In this document: one piece after another, positions 1-8,122 of the stretch
How positions within the stretch are numbered: the first letter of the stretch is position 1
Layout: the number at the start of each line of letters is the position of its first letter
Assembly: GCA_023954015.1 (NCBI GenBank)
Contig: JAMLIS010000001.1
Location: 186,001 to 250,000, forward strand
Source: Burkholderiaceae bacterium
Lineage (GTDB): Bacteria; Pseudomonadota; Gammaproteobacteria; Burkholderiales; Burkholderiaceae_E
DNA length: 64,000 nucleotides
Direction: 5' to 3'
The notes under the pieces: model-generated
Seen by the model: the letters and a program-made list of their open reading frames with translations, nothing else
What the model was told of the DNA's origin: nothing
Databases searched by the model: none
Position numbers and translations under genes: made by a program

Positions 1-1
1 C

Positions 2-1120
2 AACCTGATCCCGCCCGCGCGCATGCCGTACCGCAACGCGATGGGGCAGACCTACGACAGCGGCCACTTCGAGTCGATCCTCGACCAGGCGCTCGCGCTC
101 GCCGACTGGAACGGCTTCGACACACGGCTCGCGCAATCGAAGGCGCGCGGACGACTGCGCGGCCGCGGCCTCGTCACCTTCCTCGAATGGACCGGCGGCA
201 ACGCGCTCGAGGAGCGCGTCACCGTCGACGTGACGCCCGACGGCATCATCGAGATCGCCTCGGCCACGCAGGCGATGGGACAAGGCATCGCGACCTCGTA
301 CGCGCAGCTCGCCGTCGACGTCTTCCAGGTGCCGATCGAACGCATCCGGATCGTGCAGGGCGACACCGATCGGGCAGCGGGCTTCGGCAGCGCCGGCTCG
401 CGCTCGCTGTTCACCGGCGGATCGGCCGTGCAGGTCGGCTCGCAGCGAGCGCTGCGCAAGGCGCAGGAGCTGGCCGCCGAACACTTCGAGACGAGAGTCG
501 ACGATCTCGAATACGCCGAAGGCGTCTTCCGCATCGCCGGCACCGACCGGAGCATCGGCCTCTTCGAACTGGCCGGCCGCGCACCCGACGCCCGCATCAC
601 GATCGACTCGACGACCGCGGTCGACGCCCCGAGTTGGCCGAACGGCTGCCACGTGAGCGAGATCGAGATCGACCCGGACACCGGAGACGTCGAAGTGGTG
701 GCCTACTGGTCGATGAACGACGTCGGCCGCGTCGTCAACCCGACGATCGTGCGCGGACAACTCGAAGGCGGCGCGATGCAGGGAATCGGCCAGGCGCTGT
801 GCGAGGTCGTGGCGTACGAAGCGGACAGCGGACAACTGCTGTCGGCGAGCTTCCTCGACTACGCGCTGCCGCGCGCGGCGCTTGCGCCGCCGTTCCGCAT
901 GGAAATGGACACGTCGATCCCCTGCCGCACGAACCCGCTCGGCGTGAAAGGCGTCGGCGAACTCGGCACGATCGGCGCGACGCCGTGCGTGTTCAACGCG
1001 GTGGTGGACGCGCTGTGGCGGGCGGGTGCAGGAGAGAGGGCGCTGGGGTTGCAGATGCCGCTGGGGCGGGAGAAGGTGTGGGGAGCGCTGCACGGGGAGC
1101 CGCTGCGGGGGGAGCCGTGA
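2..1120 (+). CDS. Molybdenum hydroxylase large subunit, C-terminal part (xanthine dehydrogenase / CoxL type)
   Basis: This is the 3' part of a molybdopterin-binding subunit; the reading frame is open from base 2, so the start lies left of the window. About 372 residues remain, from the segment NLIPPARMPYRNAMGQTYDSG onward. ATQAMGQGIATSYAQLAVDVF, QGDTDRAAGFGSAGSRS and, near the end, GVKGVGELGTIG match the Mo-cofactor-binding half of the family, including the conserved Gly-x-Gly-Glu loop that carries the catalytic Glu. Enzymes of this family hydroxylate aldehydes or N-heterocycles together with FAD and 2Fe-2S partners, which are not visible here. The substrate cannot be inferred. A hairpin repeat follows about 50 bp after the stop. 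Confidence 0.9.
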   Translation, partial: NLIPPARMPYRNAMGQTYDSGHFESILDQALALADWNGFDTRLAQSKARGRLRGRGLVTFLEWTGGNALEERVTVDVTPDGIIEIASATQAMGQGIATSYAQLAVDVFQVPIERIRIVQGDTDRAAGFGSAGSRSLFTGGSAVQVGSQRALRKAQELAAEHFETRVDDLEYAEGVFRIAGTDRSIGLFELAGRAPDARITIDSTTAVDAPSWPNGCHVSEIEIDPDTGDVEVVAYWSMNDVGRVVNPTIVRGQLEGGAMQGIGQALCEVVAYEADSGQLLSASFLDYALPRAALAPPFRMEMDTSIPCRTNPLGVKGVGELGTIGATPCVFNAVVDALWRAGAGERALGLQMPLGREKVWGALHGEPLRGEP

Positions 1121-1169
1121 GGCAGCGCAAGCGAGGCGAACTGCTGGCTCGGCGGCCGGCTGCAGGGTA

Positions 1170-1425
1170 GATCACCGCGACGCAGGGTTGTCCCCGGCGG
1201 CGGGCGGGCGTCGCTCGCGACGAACGCACGACCGCCGCGGGGGGCAACCCGTCTCCAGCGCCCCCGCAGCGGCACGCAGCCAACGGAACCCCGCAAAACT
1301 CCCGAAAAGCGGGAGATTGGCCCCGAGTGCGAACTCGAATGCACAAAGACTCCCGAAAATCGGGATCTTCGGCATCTGCAAGCCTTCAAGGGCAACGAGA
1401 GTGCCGAGAACCGGGAGTTCCGGGG
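1170..1425 (+). repeat. Hairpin-rich dispersed repeat, copy A
   Basis: A non-coding element of about 256 bp in two parts. Bases 1185-1250 form a long imperfect stem: GGGTTGTCCCC pairs with the GGGGGGCAACCC side, and an inner CGTCGC/GCGACG hairpin sits at the tip. Then come small hairpins at 1299-1315 (CTCCCGAAAAGCGGGAG), 1351-1365 (TCCCGAAAATCGGGA) and about 1403-1415. The same order recurs at 61703-61952 and, inverted, at 1600-1822. The three copies are clearly homologous by eye, with small substitutions that mostly keep the stems. I read it as a REP/BIME-like element served by the RAYT transposase at 1987-2844. Confidence 0.8.
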
Positions 1426-1599
1426 AGAGGCGCCCGGGTTCGGCTGCGAAGCTTTTGCAAGCGTTGTGCGCAGCGGCGGTGCCGCCCGGCTGATGCGCGC
1501 GCGGCTGTCGCAGGCGTTATCCAAAGCAAGGCGCAGGCGCATTGCTTACGAGGACGAACGCCACGGTGGCGCATGCCGCTGCCTGGACGTCGAACACCG

Positions 1600-1960
<361 letters not shown>

Positions 1961-1986
1961 TTCGGCGCAACGCCGGGCCCGGCACC

Positions 1987-2844
1987 TCAGCCCCTCAGCC
2001 GCGGGTCCGACAGCGTCAGAGCCATTGCCTGCAGCTCTTGCGGGTCCAGCGGACGCGGCGCCTTCAACAGCCTTCGTACCCCAGTCGGGTCGCGCCCGAT
2101 CCATCTGGCGATCTCGACGGCCCGGTACGAGGTCCATCGTCCTGCGGCAAGCACGAACAATCGACGCGCCGCCAGGTCGAACTCGGCAGGAACGGCGGCC
2201 TTGCTGCGCAGTACGAGCGGAACCACCGACGACAACGCCGCGAGCGACGCATCGACGCGCCTGCCGTGCAACCACGGGCGGGGATCCGCAATGGACCGCG
2301 GGCGCCGGACGGAGTCATCGGAGCACACGTATTCGTGCAGCCAATACCCGCGCGTTGCAGGGGGCCGCCGCAACAAGCAGCCCCAACGCGGCAGATCGAC
2401 GCAAGGCCGGACGACCGCTCCGACCCAGTCGCGGTGGGTGCTCCACTCCCATTCGAGCGGGTCGTCGCAGAGTCGGTCGCGACACGGATTCAGGTGTATG
2501 TAGCGGATCGTGCGAGCGACGTGCCTCGGATCGCGCTGCACTTCCTGGGGCCGCGGAAGCGGCTCCCAGGCGAATCCGGCGCAGTCGTATTCCCGCGAAA
2601 GCGCGGCTCGAACGCGGAACGACGAAAGCACGCGCGCGAAGATGCGCAGCGCATTGGATCGATCGACTCCGGCGAGCAGGTGAACGTGATCGGGCATCAA
2701 CACGCAGGCGATCAGATCGAAGCTGGCGCCGAGGTGCCGCCAGAGGTCGGCGCACGCGGCGCGCGTTCGAAGCGGGCGTGCGCGCTGCGCCGCGCGCGCA
2801 ACGAGATGCAGCAATTCGACTTCCGCGGGGCTGTGGTCTGTCAT
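1987..2844 (-). CDS. REP-associated tyrosine transposase (RAYT, IS200/IS605-like Y1 family)
   Basis: An HUH-type single-strand DNA transposase domain. The metal-binding HUH pair is seen in CVLMPDHVHLLAG, and the catalytic Tyr most likely lies in RTIRYIHLNPCRDRL, the usual RAYT signature. The product is about 285 residues from the chosen ATG (MTDHSP). An in-frame ATG 27 bases earlier and open frame further upstream are possible, and no convincing ribosome-binding site separates them. RAYTs are domesticated transposases that act on palindromic REP sequences. Here the gene is flanked by inverted copies of a hairpin repeat and by a 7-bp minisatellite, so the substrate is probably local. Unlike IS200, no terminal IS structure surrounds it. 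Confidence 0.85.
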   Translation of the reverse strand: MTDHSPAEVELLHLVARAAQRARPLRTRAACADLWRHLGASFDLIACVLMPDHVHLLAGVDRSNALRIFARVLSSFRVRAALSREYDCAGFAWEPLPRPQEVQRDPRHVARTIRYIHLNPCRDRLCDDPLEWEWSTHRDWVGAVVRPCVDLPRWGCLLRRPPATRGYWLHEYVCSDDSVRRPRSIADPRPWLHGRRVDASLAALSSVVPLVLRSKAAVPAEFDLAARRLFVLAAGRWTSYRAVEIARWIGRDPTGVRRLLKAPRPLDPQELQAMALTLSDPRLRG

Positions 2845-3145
2845 CGAAGGAGCGTGCCGGTTCGCCTGCATCGTGCCCGACGGTGCGCTCTTGCGCATCG
2901 CATCCGATGGTCTACGACGACGGGCCGGCGGCGCGCGGGCTGCCGCCCTCGAGTTTCTCGGCAATGACGAGCATCGGAACGCGACGCCTTGAATCCCTCG
3001 GCGACGGCGGAGCGTTGGGCTGCAACACCTCGGATCCCTCCGCAACGACGAGCACCGGAAGCACGCCTCGAACCTCCCTTCGATAGCGGTCGTCGATGGC
3101 GCAGACCGGTCCGTCAGCCGACCGACGAGCGCGTAGACTGCCGGC
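2845..3145. other. Gene-poor gap with two imperfect direct repeats
   Basis: The segment between the divergent RAYT and asparaginase genes. Bases 2961-3005 and 3041-3085 are imperfect direct copies sharing GCAAYGACGAGCAYCGGAA and a CTTGAA/CTCGAA-CCTC block. They may be decayed targets of the RAYT enzyme or part of the shared promoter region. No gene is convincing here, although the RAYT frame stays open. Confidence 0.45.
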
Positions 3146-3763
3146 ATGCCCTTGCGCATCCTCGTCACCGGCGGCACCTTCGACAAACGCTACGATCCGG
3201 TCACCGGCGAACTCGGCTTCGGCGAGTCACACGTACCGCGGATCGTCGAGCGCGCGCGACTGGCAGGCGACGTAGCAGTGCAGGTCGTGATGCTGATCGA
3301 CAGTCTCGACATGCGCGACTCGCACCGGCAGCAGGTGCTCGACGCGTGCCGGGCGGCACCCGAAGAGTCGATCGTCGTCGTACATGGCACCGACACGATG
3401 GTCGAGACGGCTGCCGTGCTCGCCGAAGCCGCGCTCGACAAGACGATCGTGCTCACCGGCGCGATGGTGCCGTTCCCGGTGGACGACTCCGACGCGAGCT
3501 TCAACCTCGGGGCGGCCGTCGCTTACGCAAGCTCGCTCGCGCATGGCGTATGGGTCGCGATGAACGGCGCCGCGCGACCGTGGTCGAACGTGCGCAAGAA
3601 CCGCACTGCGGGCGTCTTCGAGCCACTCGATCGAGCCGCGAGAGCGAACGATCGAACAAGCGCCCAAGCGAACGATCGAACAAGCGCCCAAGCGAACGAC
3701 CGAGCGAGCGCCCAAGCGAACGACCGAGCAAGCGCCCAAGCGAACGAGCGAGTGAGCGACTGA
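3146..3763 (+). CDS. Short asparaginase-domain protein with repeat-encoded C-terminal tail
   Basis: A small type of asparaginase/glutaminase domain, about 165 residues, that would hydrolyse asparagine or a related amide. Visible family motifs are ILVTGGTFDK near the N terminus (nucleophile Thr), VVHGTDTMVETA (second catalytic Thr-Asp) and TGAMVPF. The domain proper ends near VRKNRTAGVFEPL. About 40 further residues consist of ANDRTSAQ/ANDRASAQ octapeptides encoded by a 24-bp tandem repeat, so the tail is minisatellite expansion rather than family sequence. An IS630 element begins five bases after the stop codon, but the stop itself is not supplied by the element. Activity as a true asparaginase is unproven. 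Confidence 0.82.
   Translation: MPLRILVTGGTFDKRYDPVTGELGFGESHVPRIVERARLAGDVAVQVVMLIDSLDMRDSHRQQVLDACRAAPEESIVVVHGTDTMVETAAVLAEAALDKTIVLTGAMVPFPVDDSDASFNLGAAVAYASSLAHGVWVAMNGAARPWSNVRKNRTAGVFEPLDRAARANDRTSAQANDRTSAQANDRASAQANDRASAQANERVSD
3644..3760 (+). repeat. 24-bp tandem repeat inside the asparaginase gene
   Basis: Four full 24-bp units and most of a fifth. They are translated in frame as ANDRTSAQ twice, ANDRASAQ twice and ANERVSD. Because the period is a multiple of three, the number of units can change without a frameshift. The variable residues alternate Thr/Ala, which shows at least two unit types. Confidence 0.9.
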
Positions 3764-3764
3764 A

Positions 3765-4892
3765 CTAGTGCAGTGTTGCGTTCTGTTTGCTGCTTAAGCG
3801 AGCGTTGGCGCGAATGACCTTCTGCAGGATGTCACGTGCGCTCTTGGTCCAGATGAATGGCTTGGGCTCGGTGTTGTGATGCGCGACGTAGCCTTCGATT
3901 GCGGTCACCAGTTCGGGCACGCTGGTGAACACACCGCGGCGCAACCGCTCGGTGGTGAGGTCACGGAAGAATCTCTCGACCATGTTCAGCCAGGACGCCG
4001 AAGTCGGCGTGAAGTGCATATTGAACCGCGGGTGCGTAGCCAGCCACTCTTGCACGACCGGGTGCTTGTGAGTGGCGTAGTTGTCGGCGATCAGATGCAG
4101 CGTCTTTCCTTGCGGCGTTTCGCGGTCGATTTTGCGCAGGAACTTCAACCACTCCGCGTGGGTGTGTCGCTGCTGGCATTGACCGATGACCTTTCCGTCG
4201 AGCACGTTGAGCGCCGCGAACAAAGTGGTCGTGCCGTGGCGCTTGTAATCGTGCGTCATCGTCTGCGCGCGGCCCTTCTTCAACGGCAGCCCGGGCTGTG
4301 TGCGATCGAGCGCCTGCACCTGGCTCTTCTCGTCGCAGCACAGCACGATCGCGTGCTCGGGCGGGGCCATGTACAGACCGACGATGTCTTCGAGCTTCTC
4401 GATGAACTTCGGATCGCGCGAGATCTTGAAGCCGCGCACGAGATGCGGCTTCAGGCCGCTGGCCTGCCAATGCCGCATCACGGTGCTGGGGGCAACGCCG
4501 AGCATGGCGGCCATCTTGCGCGTGCTCCAGTGCGTGGCCGCCTCGGGCGTGGTCTGTGTGGTCAGCTCCACCAATCGGGCCACATCCACCTTGGCCGGAG
4601 GCGCGCCGCGCGGAAGATCGCGTTCGATTCCGGCCATCCCCGATTCGAGGTAACGCTCACGCCAGCGCCCGGCGGTAAGCCGATGGATGCCCAACTTCTC
4701 GGCGATCTGCTGGTTCTGCAGGCCTTGCGCGGCCAACAGGACGATGCGAGCACGCTCGGCCAGACGCACGCTGCTCAACTTCGAGCGCGATACGCGGATC
4801 AACTCGCCCCTTTCTTCGTCGTCCAATTCGATCGTCGCGGCCACTCGCATGCTCTGACTCCTGTGCAGCGCGTAGTAGAGCACTGGAATCAT
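3765..4892 (-). CDS. IS630-family transposase
   Basis: A 375-residue DDE transposase. The N-terminal helix-turn-helix region contains LQNQQIAEKLGIHRLTAGRW and a second HTH near WSTRKMAAMLGVAPSTVMRHW. The catalytic triad is seen as Asp in VLCCDEKSQ, Asp in HLIADNYATHKH and Glu in NMVERFFRDLT. Length and motifs are full-size, so it looks active. The stop codon TAG is formed by the TA target dinucleotide plus the last base of the element, so the reading frame ends exactly at the insertion boundary. A later start (MRVAATIELDD, at 4850) is also possible. Confidence 0.93.
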   Translation of the reverse strand: MIPVLYYALHRSQSMRVAATIELDDEERGELIRVSRSKLSSVRLAERARIVLLAAQGLQNQQIAEKLGIHRLTAGRWRERYLESGMAGIERDLPRGAPPAKVDVARLVELTTQTTPEAATHWSTRKMAAMLGVAPSTVMRHWQASGLKPHLVRGFKISRDPKFIEKLEDIVGLYMAPPEHAIVLCCDEKSQVQALDRTQPGLPLKKGRAQTMTHDYKRHGTTTLFAALNVLDGKVIGQCQQRHTHAEWLKFLRKIDRETPQGKTLHLIADNYATHKHPVVQEWLATHPRFNMHFTPTSASWLNMVERFFRDLTTERLRRGVFTSVPELVTAIEGYVAHHNTEPKPFIWTKSARDILQKVIRANARLSSKQNATLH

Positions 4893-4931
4893 GCTGATAC
4901 CTTAAGCCGTATCAAGAATAGAACACTACAC
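3768..4931 (-). mobile_element. IS630-family insertion sequence
   Basis: An element of 1164 bp with related ends: GTGCAGTGTTGCGTTCT on the left and, inverted, GTGTAGTGTTCTATTCT on the right. Both ends abut a TA dinucleotide (3766-3767 and 4932-4933), the TA duplication expected for the IS630/Tc1/mariner group. It carries one intact transposase gene on the minus strand. It sits within low-complexity tandem-repeat DNA between the asparaginase gene and the E1 beta gene, so it may not interrupt any gene. Confidence 0.9.
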
Positions 4932-4933
4932 TA

Positions 4934-4980
4934 GCGACCGACCGACCACCCGACCACCCGACCGACCGAGCGACCGAGCC
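4934..4980 (+). repeat. Short GACC-type low-complexity tract
   Basis: Imperfect GACC and CACCC tandem units directly right of the IS630 element. They resemble the GAGCGA-rich tract left of it, so the element probably inserted inside a longer repetitive tract. Confidence 0.6.
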
Positions 4981-4987
4981 GGCCCAG

Positions 4988-5965
4988 CTACCGACGCGCG
5001 TCGCCGTTCCGTTCCTGCTTCTGCATCGAAGCGCGCGCCGCCTTGGCGATCTTCGCTGCATCGACCCGCACCGCCTGCTCGAGCGGCGCCGAATACCCGA
5101 CCGGCGCGCGCGGTGCGCCGATTCGCGCAACCGGCCCGACGCCGCGCTCGGCGAGCGTCGCGACGATCTCCGCGCCGAAGCCGGCGACCTGCACCGCTTC
5201 GTGTGCGACGAGCACTCGTCCGGTTCGATGCGCCGACGCCTCGACCGTCTCGCGATCCCACGGCCAGATCGTGCGCAGGTCGATCACCTCCGCCTCGATC
5301 CCGTCCGCAGCGAGCAGGCGCGCCGCCGCCAGCGATTCGTGCACCGTGCGGCTCCACGAGACGATGCTCAGGTCGCGCCCCTCGCGCGCGATGCGCGCGC
5401 GCCCGATCGGCACCGCTGCGTCGACGTCCACCTCGCCCTCGAGCCCCCACAGTTCCTTGTGCTCGAGGTACGCGACAGGGTCGTCGCTGGCCAGGCTCGC
5501 GCGCAGCAGTCCGTAGTTGTCCTGCGGCGTCGCCGGACAGACGACGACGAGTCCCGGCACGTGCGCGAACCACGCTTCGAGCGACTGCGAGTGCTGCGCG
5601 GCCGACGCGCTCCAGATGCCGATCGGCATGCGCACGACCATCGGCACGCGCCCCTGGCCGCCGAACATGAAGCGGTTCTTCGCCGCCTGGTTGACGATCT
5701 CGTCCATCGCGCACAGTGCGAAGTCGACGACGCGCATCTCGACGACCGGCTTCGATCCGGTGAGCGCCATGCCGACCGCGGCGCCGGCGATCGTCGCCTC
5801 GGAGATCGGCGTGTCGATGACGCGCCCGGGACCGAAGCGCTCGAGCAGCCCGCAGTACTGGCCGAAGATGCCGCCGCGGCCCAGGTCTTCGCCGAGGGCG
5901 ACGATGCGCACGTCGCGCTCCATTTCCTCGGCCAGCGCGGCCGCCGCCGCCGCCGCGTAGCTCAT
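4988..5965 (-). CDS. 2-oxoacid (pyruvate/acetoin-type) dehydrogenase E1 component, beta subunit
   Basis: A 325-residue transketolase-like beta subunit of a ThDP-dependent dehydrogenase. Family features in order are VALGEDLGRGGIFGQYCGL, DTPISEATIAGAAVGMALTG, FGGQGRVPMVVRMPIG, WFAHVPGLVVVCPATPQD and the C-terminal VARIGAPRAPVGYSAPLEQ. With the alpha subunit encoded just upstream it would decarboxylate a 2-oxo acid and pass the acyl group to a lipoyl E2, which is not in this window. The ATG at 5965 begins the conserved domain. The frame is open further upstream through a Gly/Ser-rich stretch, so a longer N terminus is conceivable. Pyruvate, acetoin or branched-chain substrate cannot be decided. 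Confidence 0.88.
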   Translation of the reverse strand: MSYAAAAAAALAEEMERDVRIVALGEDLGRGGIFGQYCGLLERFGPGRVIDTPISEATIAGAAVGMALTGSKPVVEMRVVDFALCAMDEIVNQAAKNRFMFGGQGRVPMVVRMPIGIWSASAAQHSQSLEAWFAHVPGLVVVCPATPQDNYGLLRASLASDDPVAYLEHKELWGLEGEVDVDAAVPIGRARIAREGRDLSIVSWSRTVHESLAAARLLAADGIEAEVIDLRTIWPWDRETVEASAHRTGRVLVAHEAVQVAGFGAEIVATLAERGVGPVARIGAPRAPVGYSAPLEQAVRVDAAKIAKAARASMQKQERNGDARR

Positions 5966-6035
5966 CGTTCGGCCGGTCGCTCTTTCTCCAGTACCGCTGA
6001 TCGCACCACGCGCTCCGCCGCGCGCGCCGCGCTCC

Positions 6036-6153
6036 GAGCCGGCGCGCTGCGAGCCGCCGCCGTCCGAACCGCCGCGCGGCGAACCGCCGCGATCCGAACC
6101 GCCGCCTTCCGCGCCGCCGGCCGCCGAACCGCCGCCCTCCGAACCGTCGCCCT
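6036..6153 (-). repeat. Imperfect GGCGGTTCGG-type tandem repeat between E1 alpha and E1 beta
   Basis: On the minus strand this 118-bp stretch repeats GGCGGTTCGG-like units. It would read as GGGS/GGSDRGGS-type sequence in the frame of E1 beta with no stop codon up to the end of E1 alpha. It may be a non-coding spacer or, if a non-ATG start is used, a flexible N-terminal extension of the beta subunit. Confidence 0.65.
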
Positions 6154-7182
6154 TCAACTGAACCACCTGCCGTTCCCGATGTCCTGCACGTCGTCGAAGG
6201 CCGACGCCTCGTCCGGCCACGGTGCGTCGTGCGCCGACGCGAGCGCCCGCGCGACTTCGTCGCGCGCTTCCTGCAGGCAGCGCTCGATGGTCGTCGCCGC
6301 GACTCCGCGCCCGGCGAGGCGCGCACGCGCGACGAGCAACGGATCGCCGCGCATCGCTTCTTCGAGCTCACGCGCGTCGCGATACGCGGCCGGATCGACC
6401 GAGACGTGGCCCTTGAAGCGATAGGTCTTCGCGTGCAGCAGCCGCGGCCCGGCGCCGCGGCGCACGCCGGCGACGAGCTCGTGCGCCGCGCGCCAGACCT
6501 CGACGACGTCCATGCCGTCGACCTCGAGCGCCGGGACGCCGAACGCACGCGCGCGCGCCGCCGCACCCTCGCCCGCCGACATCTCGGCGGTGCGCGTCGT
6601 CGCCGACCACTGGTTGTCCTCGCAGACGAACAGCACCGGCAGCGCGAACGCGGCCGCCCAGTTCAGCCCTTCGGCGAACGGGCCACGGTTCAGCGCGCCG
6701 TCGCCGAAGAACGTGACCGCGATCGCGTCGCGCCGCTGCGCGCGCATCGACTGCGCCGCACCGACGGCGATCGGAATGCCGGCGGCGACGACGCCGTTGG
6801 CGCCGAGCATGCCGACCGAGAAATCGGCGATGTGCATCGAGCCCCCCTTGCCGCGGCAGAAGCCGGTCGATCGGCCGAACAGCTCGTGCATCATCGATTC
6901 GATCTTCGCGCCCTTGGCGATCGTGTGACCGTGCCCACGGTGCGTCGATGTCAGCCAGTCGTCCGTGCGCAGGTGCGCGCAGACGCCGGCGGCCACCGCT
7001 TCCTGGCCGGTCGACAGATGAAGCGGCCCTCTTACCTGCGCGCGCGCGCCCGCCGCCTGGCCGAAGGCGGCGACGCCGCCACGGCTTGCCTCCTCGGCGG
7101 CGTCCTCGAATGCACGAATGCGGCACATCGTGCGGAACAGTTCGAGCAGGCTTGTGTCGTCGGGTAGCGAAGGAGCCATCAT
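6154..7182 (-). CDS. 2-oxoacid dehydrogenase E1 component, alpha subunit
   Basis: A 342-residue ThDP-binding alpha subunit. THRGHGHTIAKGA, the pair GKGGSMHI and MLGANGVVAAGIPIAVGAA, and the ThDP/Mg motif starting GDGALNRGPFAEGLN with VLFVCEDNQ about 30 residues on are typical of pyruvate/acetoin dehydrogenase E1 alpha. The usual ENN ending is CEDNQ here, a modest deviation. The ATG at 7182 is chosen; a GTG at 7218 would add 12 residues that show no family similarity. The gene precedes E1 beta on the same strand with a 188-bp repetitive gap. No E2/E3 genes are adjacent, so the partner core complex must come from elsewhere. Confidence 0.9.
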   Translation of the reverse strand: MMAPSLPDDTSLLELFRTMCRIRAFEDAAEEASRGGVAAFGQAAGARAQVRGPLHLSTGQEAVAAGVCAHLRTDDWLTSTHRGHGHTIAKGAKIESMMHELFGRSTGFCRGKGGSMHIADFSVGMLGANGVVAAGIPIAVGAAQSMRAQRRDAIAVTFFGDGALNRGPFAEGLNWAAAFALPVLFVCEDNQWSATTRTAEMSAGEGAAARARAFGVPALEVDGMDVVEVWRAAHELVAGVRRGAGPRLLHAKTYRFKGHVSVDPAAYRDARELEEAMRGDPLLVARARLAGRGVAATTIERCLQEARDEVARALASAHDAPWPDEASAFDDVQDIGNGRWFS

Positions 7183-7377
7183 CGTCGGCAGGTCTCGGGG
7201 ACGGCGCGCGCGCTGCACCGGGGATGCGCCCTATGGATCCGCCGGCTTCCGGCCCGCCGGCTTTCGGCCAGGCGGCGGGCGCGCCCCGAAATCCTACACG
7301 CCGCACTCCGGGCCGGGCCTTCGCAATCGCGCCCACGAGCCTCCGGTGCCGGATGCACGATCCCGCGCTCGCGAGCG

Positions 7378-8028
7378 TCAGGTGCTCGCGCGCGGGTCGC
7401 GACGGAACCTCGAATCCGCGCCATGCCGCGGCGGGCAGGCCGTTCCCACCAGTTCAACGAGCGTTTCGGCGATCGCCCCGAGCGGCACGATGCGGTCGAC
7501 CGCGACGTGGCGCAACGCGCTGCGCGGCATTCCCGGCGCCTCGGCGGTCGCGGGATCCTGCACGACGACCATCCCGCCGCGCTCCTTGATCGCCTGCAGT
7601 CCGGCGACGCCGTCGTCGAGCCGGCCGGTGAGCAGCACGCCGATCACGCGCGCGCCGCGCGCGAGCGCTGCCGAGCGAAACAGCGGATCGATCGCCGGAC
7701 GGGTGTGATGCTCGCGCGCGCCGGCCGACAGCCGGATGCGATCGTCGACCAGCAGCATGTGCCGATCGGGCGGCGCGACGTAGACGTGCCCCGGCCGTGC
7801 TTCGTCGCCGTCGGCCGCTTCGGCGACCGGCTGCGCGCTGCCCGATCGCAGGATCGACGCGAGGATGCTTTCGTGCGCACCGATATGCAGTACGATGAGT
7901 ACTACCGCCGGGAACGACGCCGGAAGTGTGCGCACGATGGTCCGCAGCGCATGAATTCCGCCCGCCGACGCGCCGACGACCACGGTGTCGCGTACGAAGC
8001 AGGGCAGATCTGGCGCGGCATCTTGCAT
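7378..8028 (-). CDS. CheB-type protein-glutamate methylesterase domain protein
   Basis: A 216-residue stand-alone methylesterase domain. The nucleophile Ser lies in VVGASAGGIHALR, the His in VLHIGAHES and the Asp in LTGRLDDGVAG, giving the complete catalytic triad of CheB. The N-terminal receiver domain of classical CheB is missing, so regulation must come from a partner protein. The gene is divergent from, and 94 bp away from, the CheB-CheR-kinase fusion, whose own CheB domain is closely related. It would remove methyl groups from receptor glutamates or an analogous target, but no chemoreceptor gene is in the window. Confidence 0.9.
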   Translation of the reverse strand: MQDAAPDLPCFVRDTVVVGASAGGIHALRTIVRTLPASFPAVVLIVLHIGAHESILASILRSGSAQPVAEAADGDEARPGHVYVAPPDRHMLLVDDRIRLSAGAREHHTRPAIDPLFRSAALARGARVIGVLLTGRLDDGVAGLQAIKERGGMVVVQDPATAEAPGMPRSALRHVAVDRIVPLGAIAETLVELVGTACPPRHGADSRFRRDPRAST

Positions 8029-8122
8029 GGGTCGATCCGGTGGCCGGCGAAGCCGCGCTCGCCGTAGCGTCGCCCGTCCCCTCCGGAGCAATCCGCCCTC
8101 CCGCTCTCGGAACCCCACGCGA

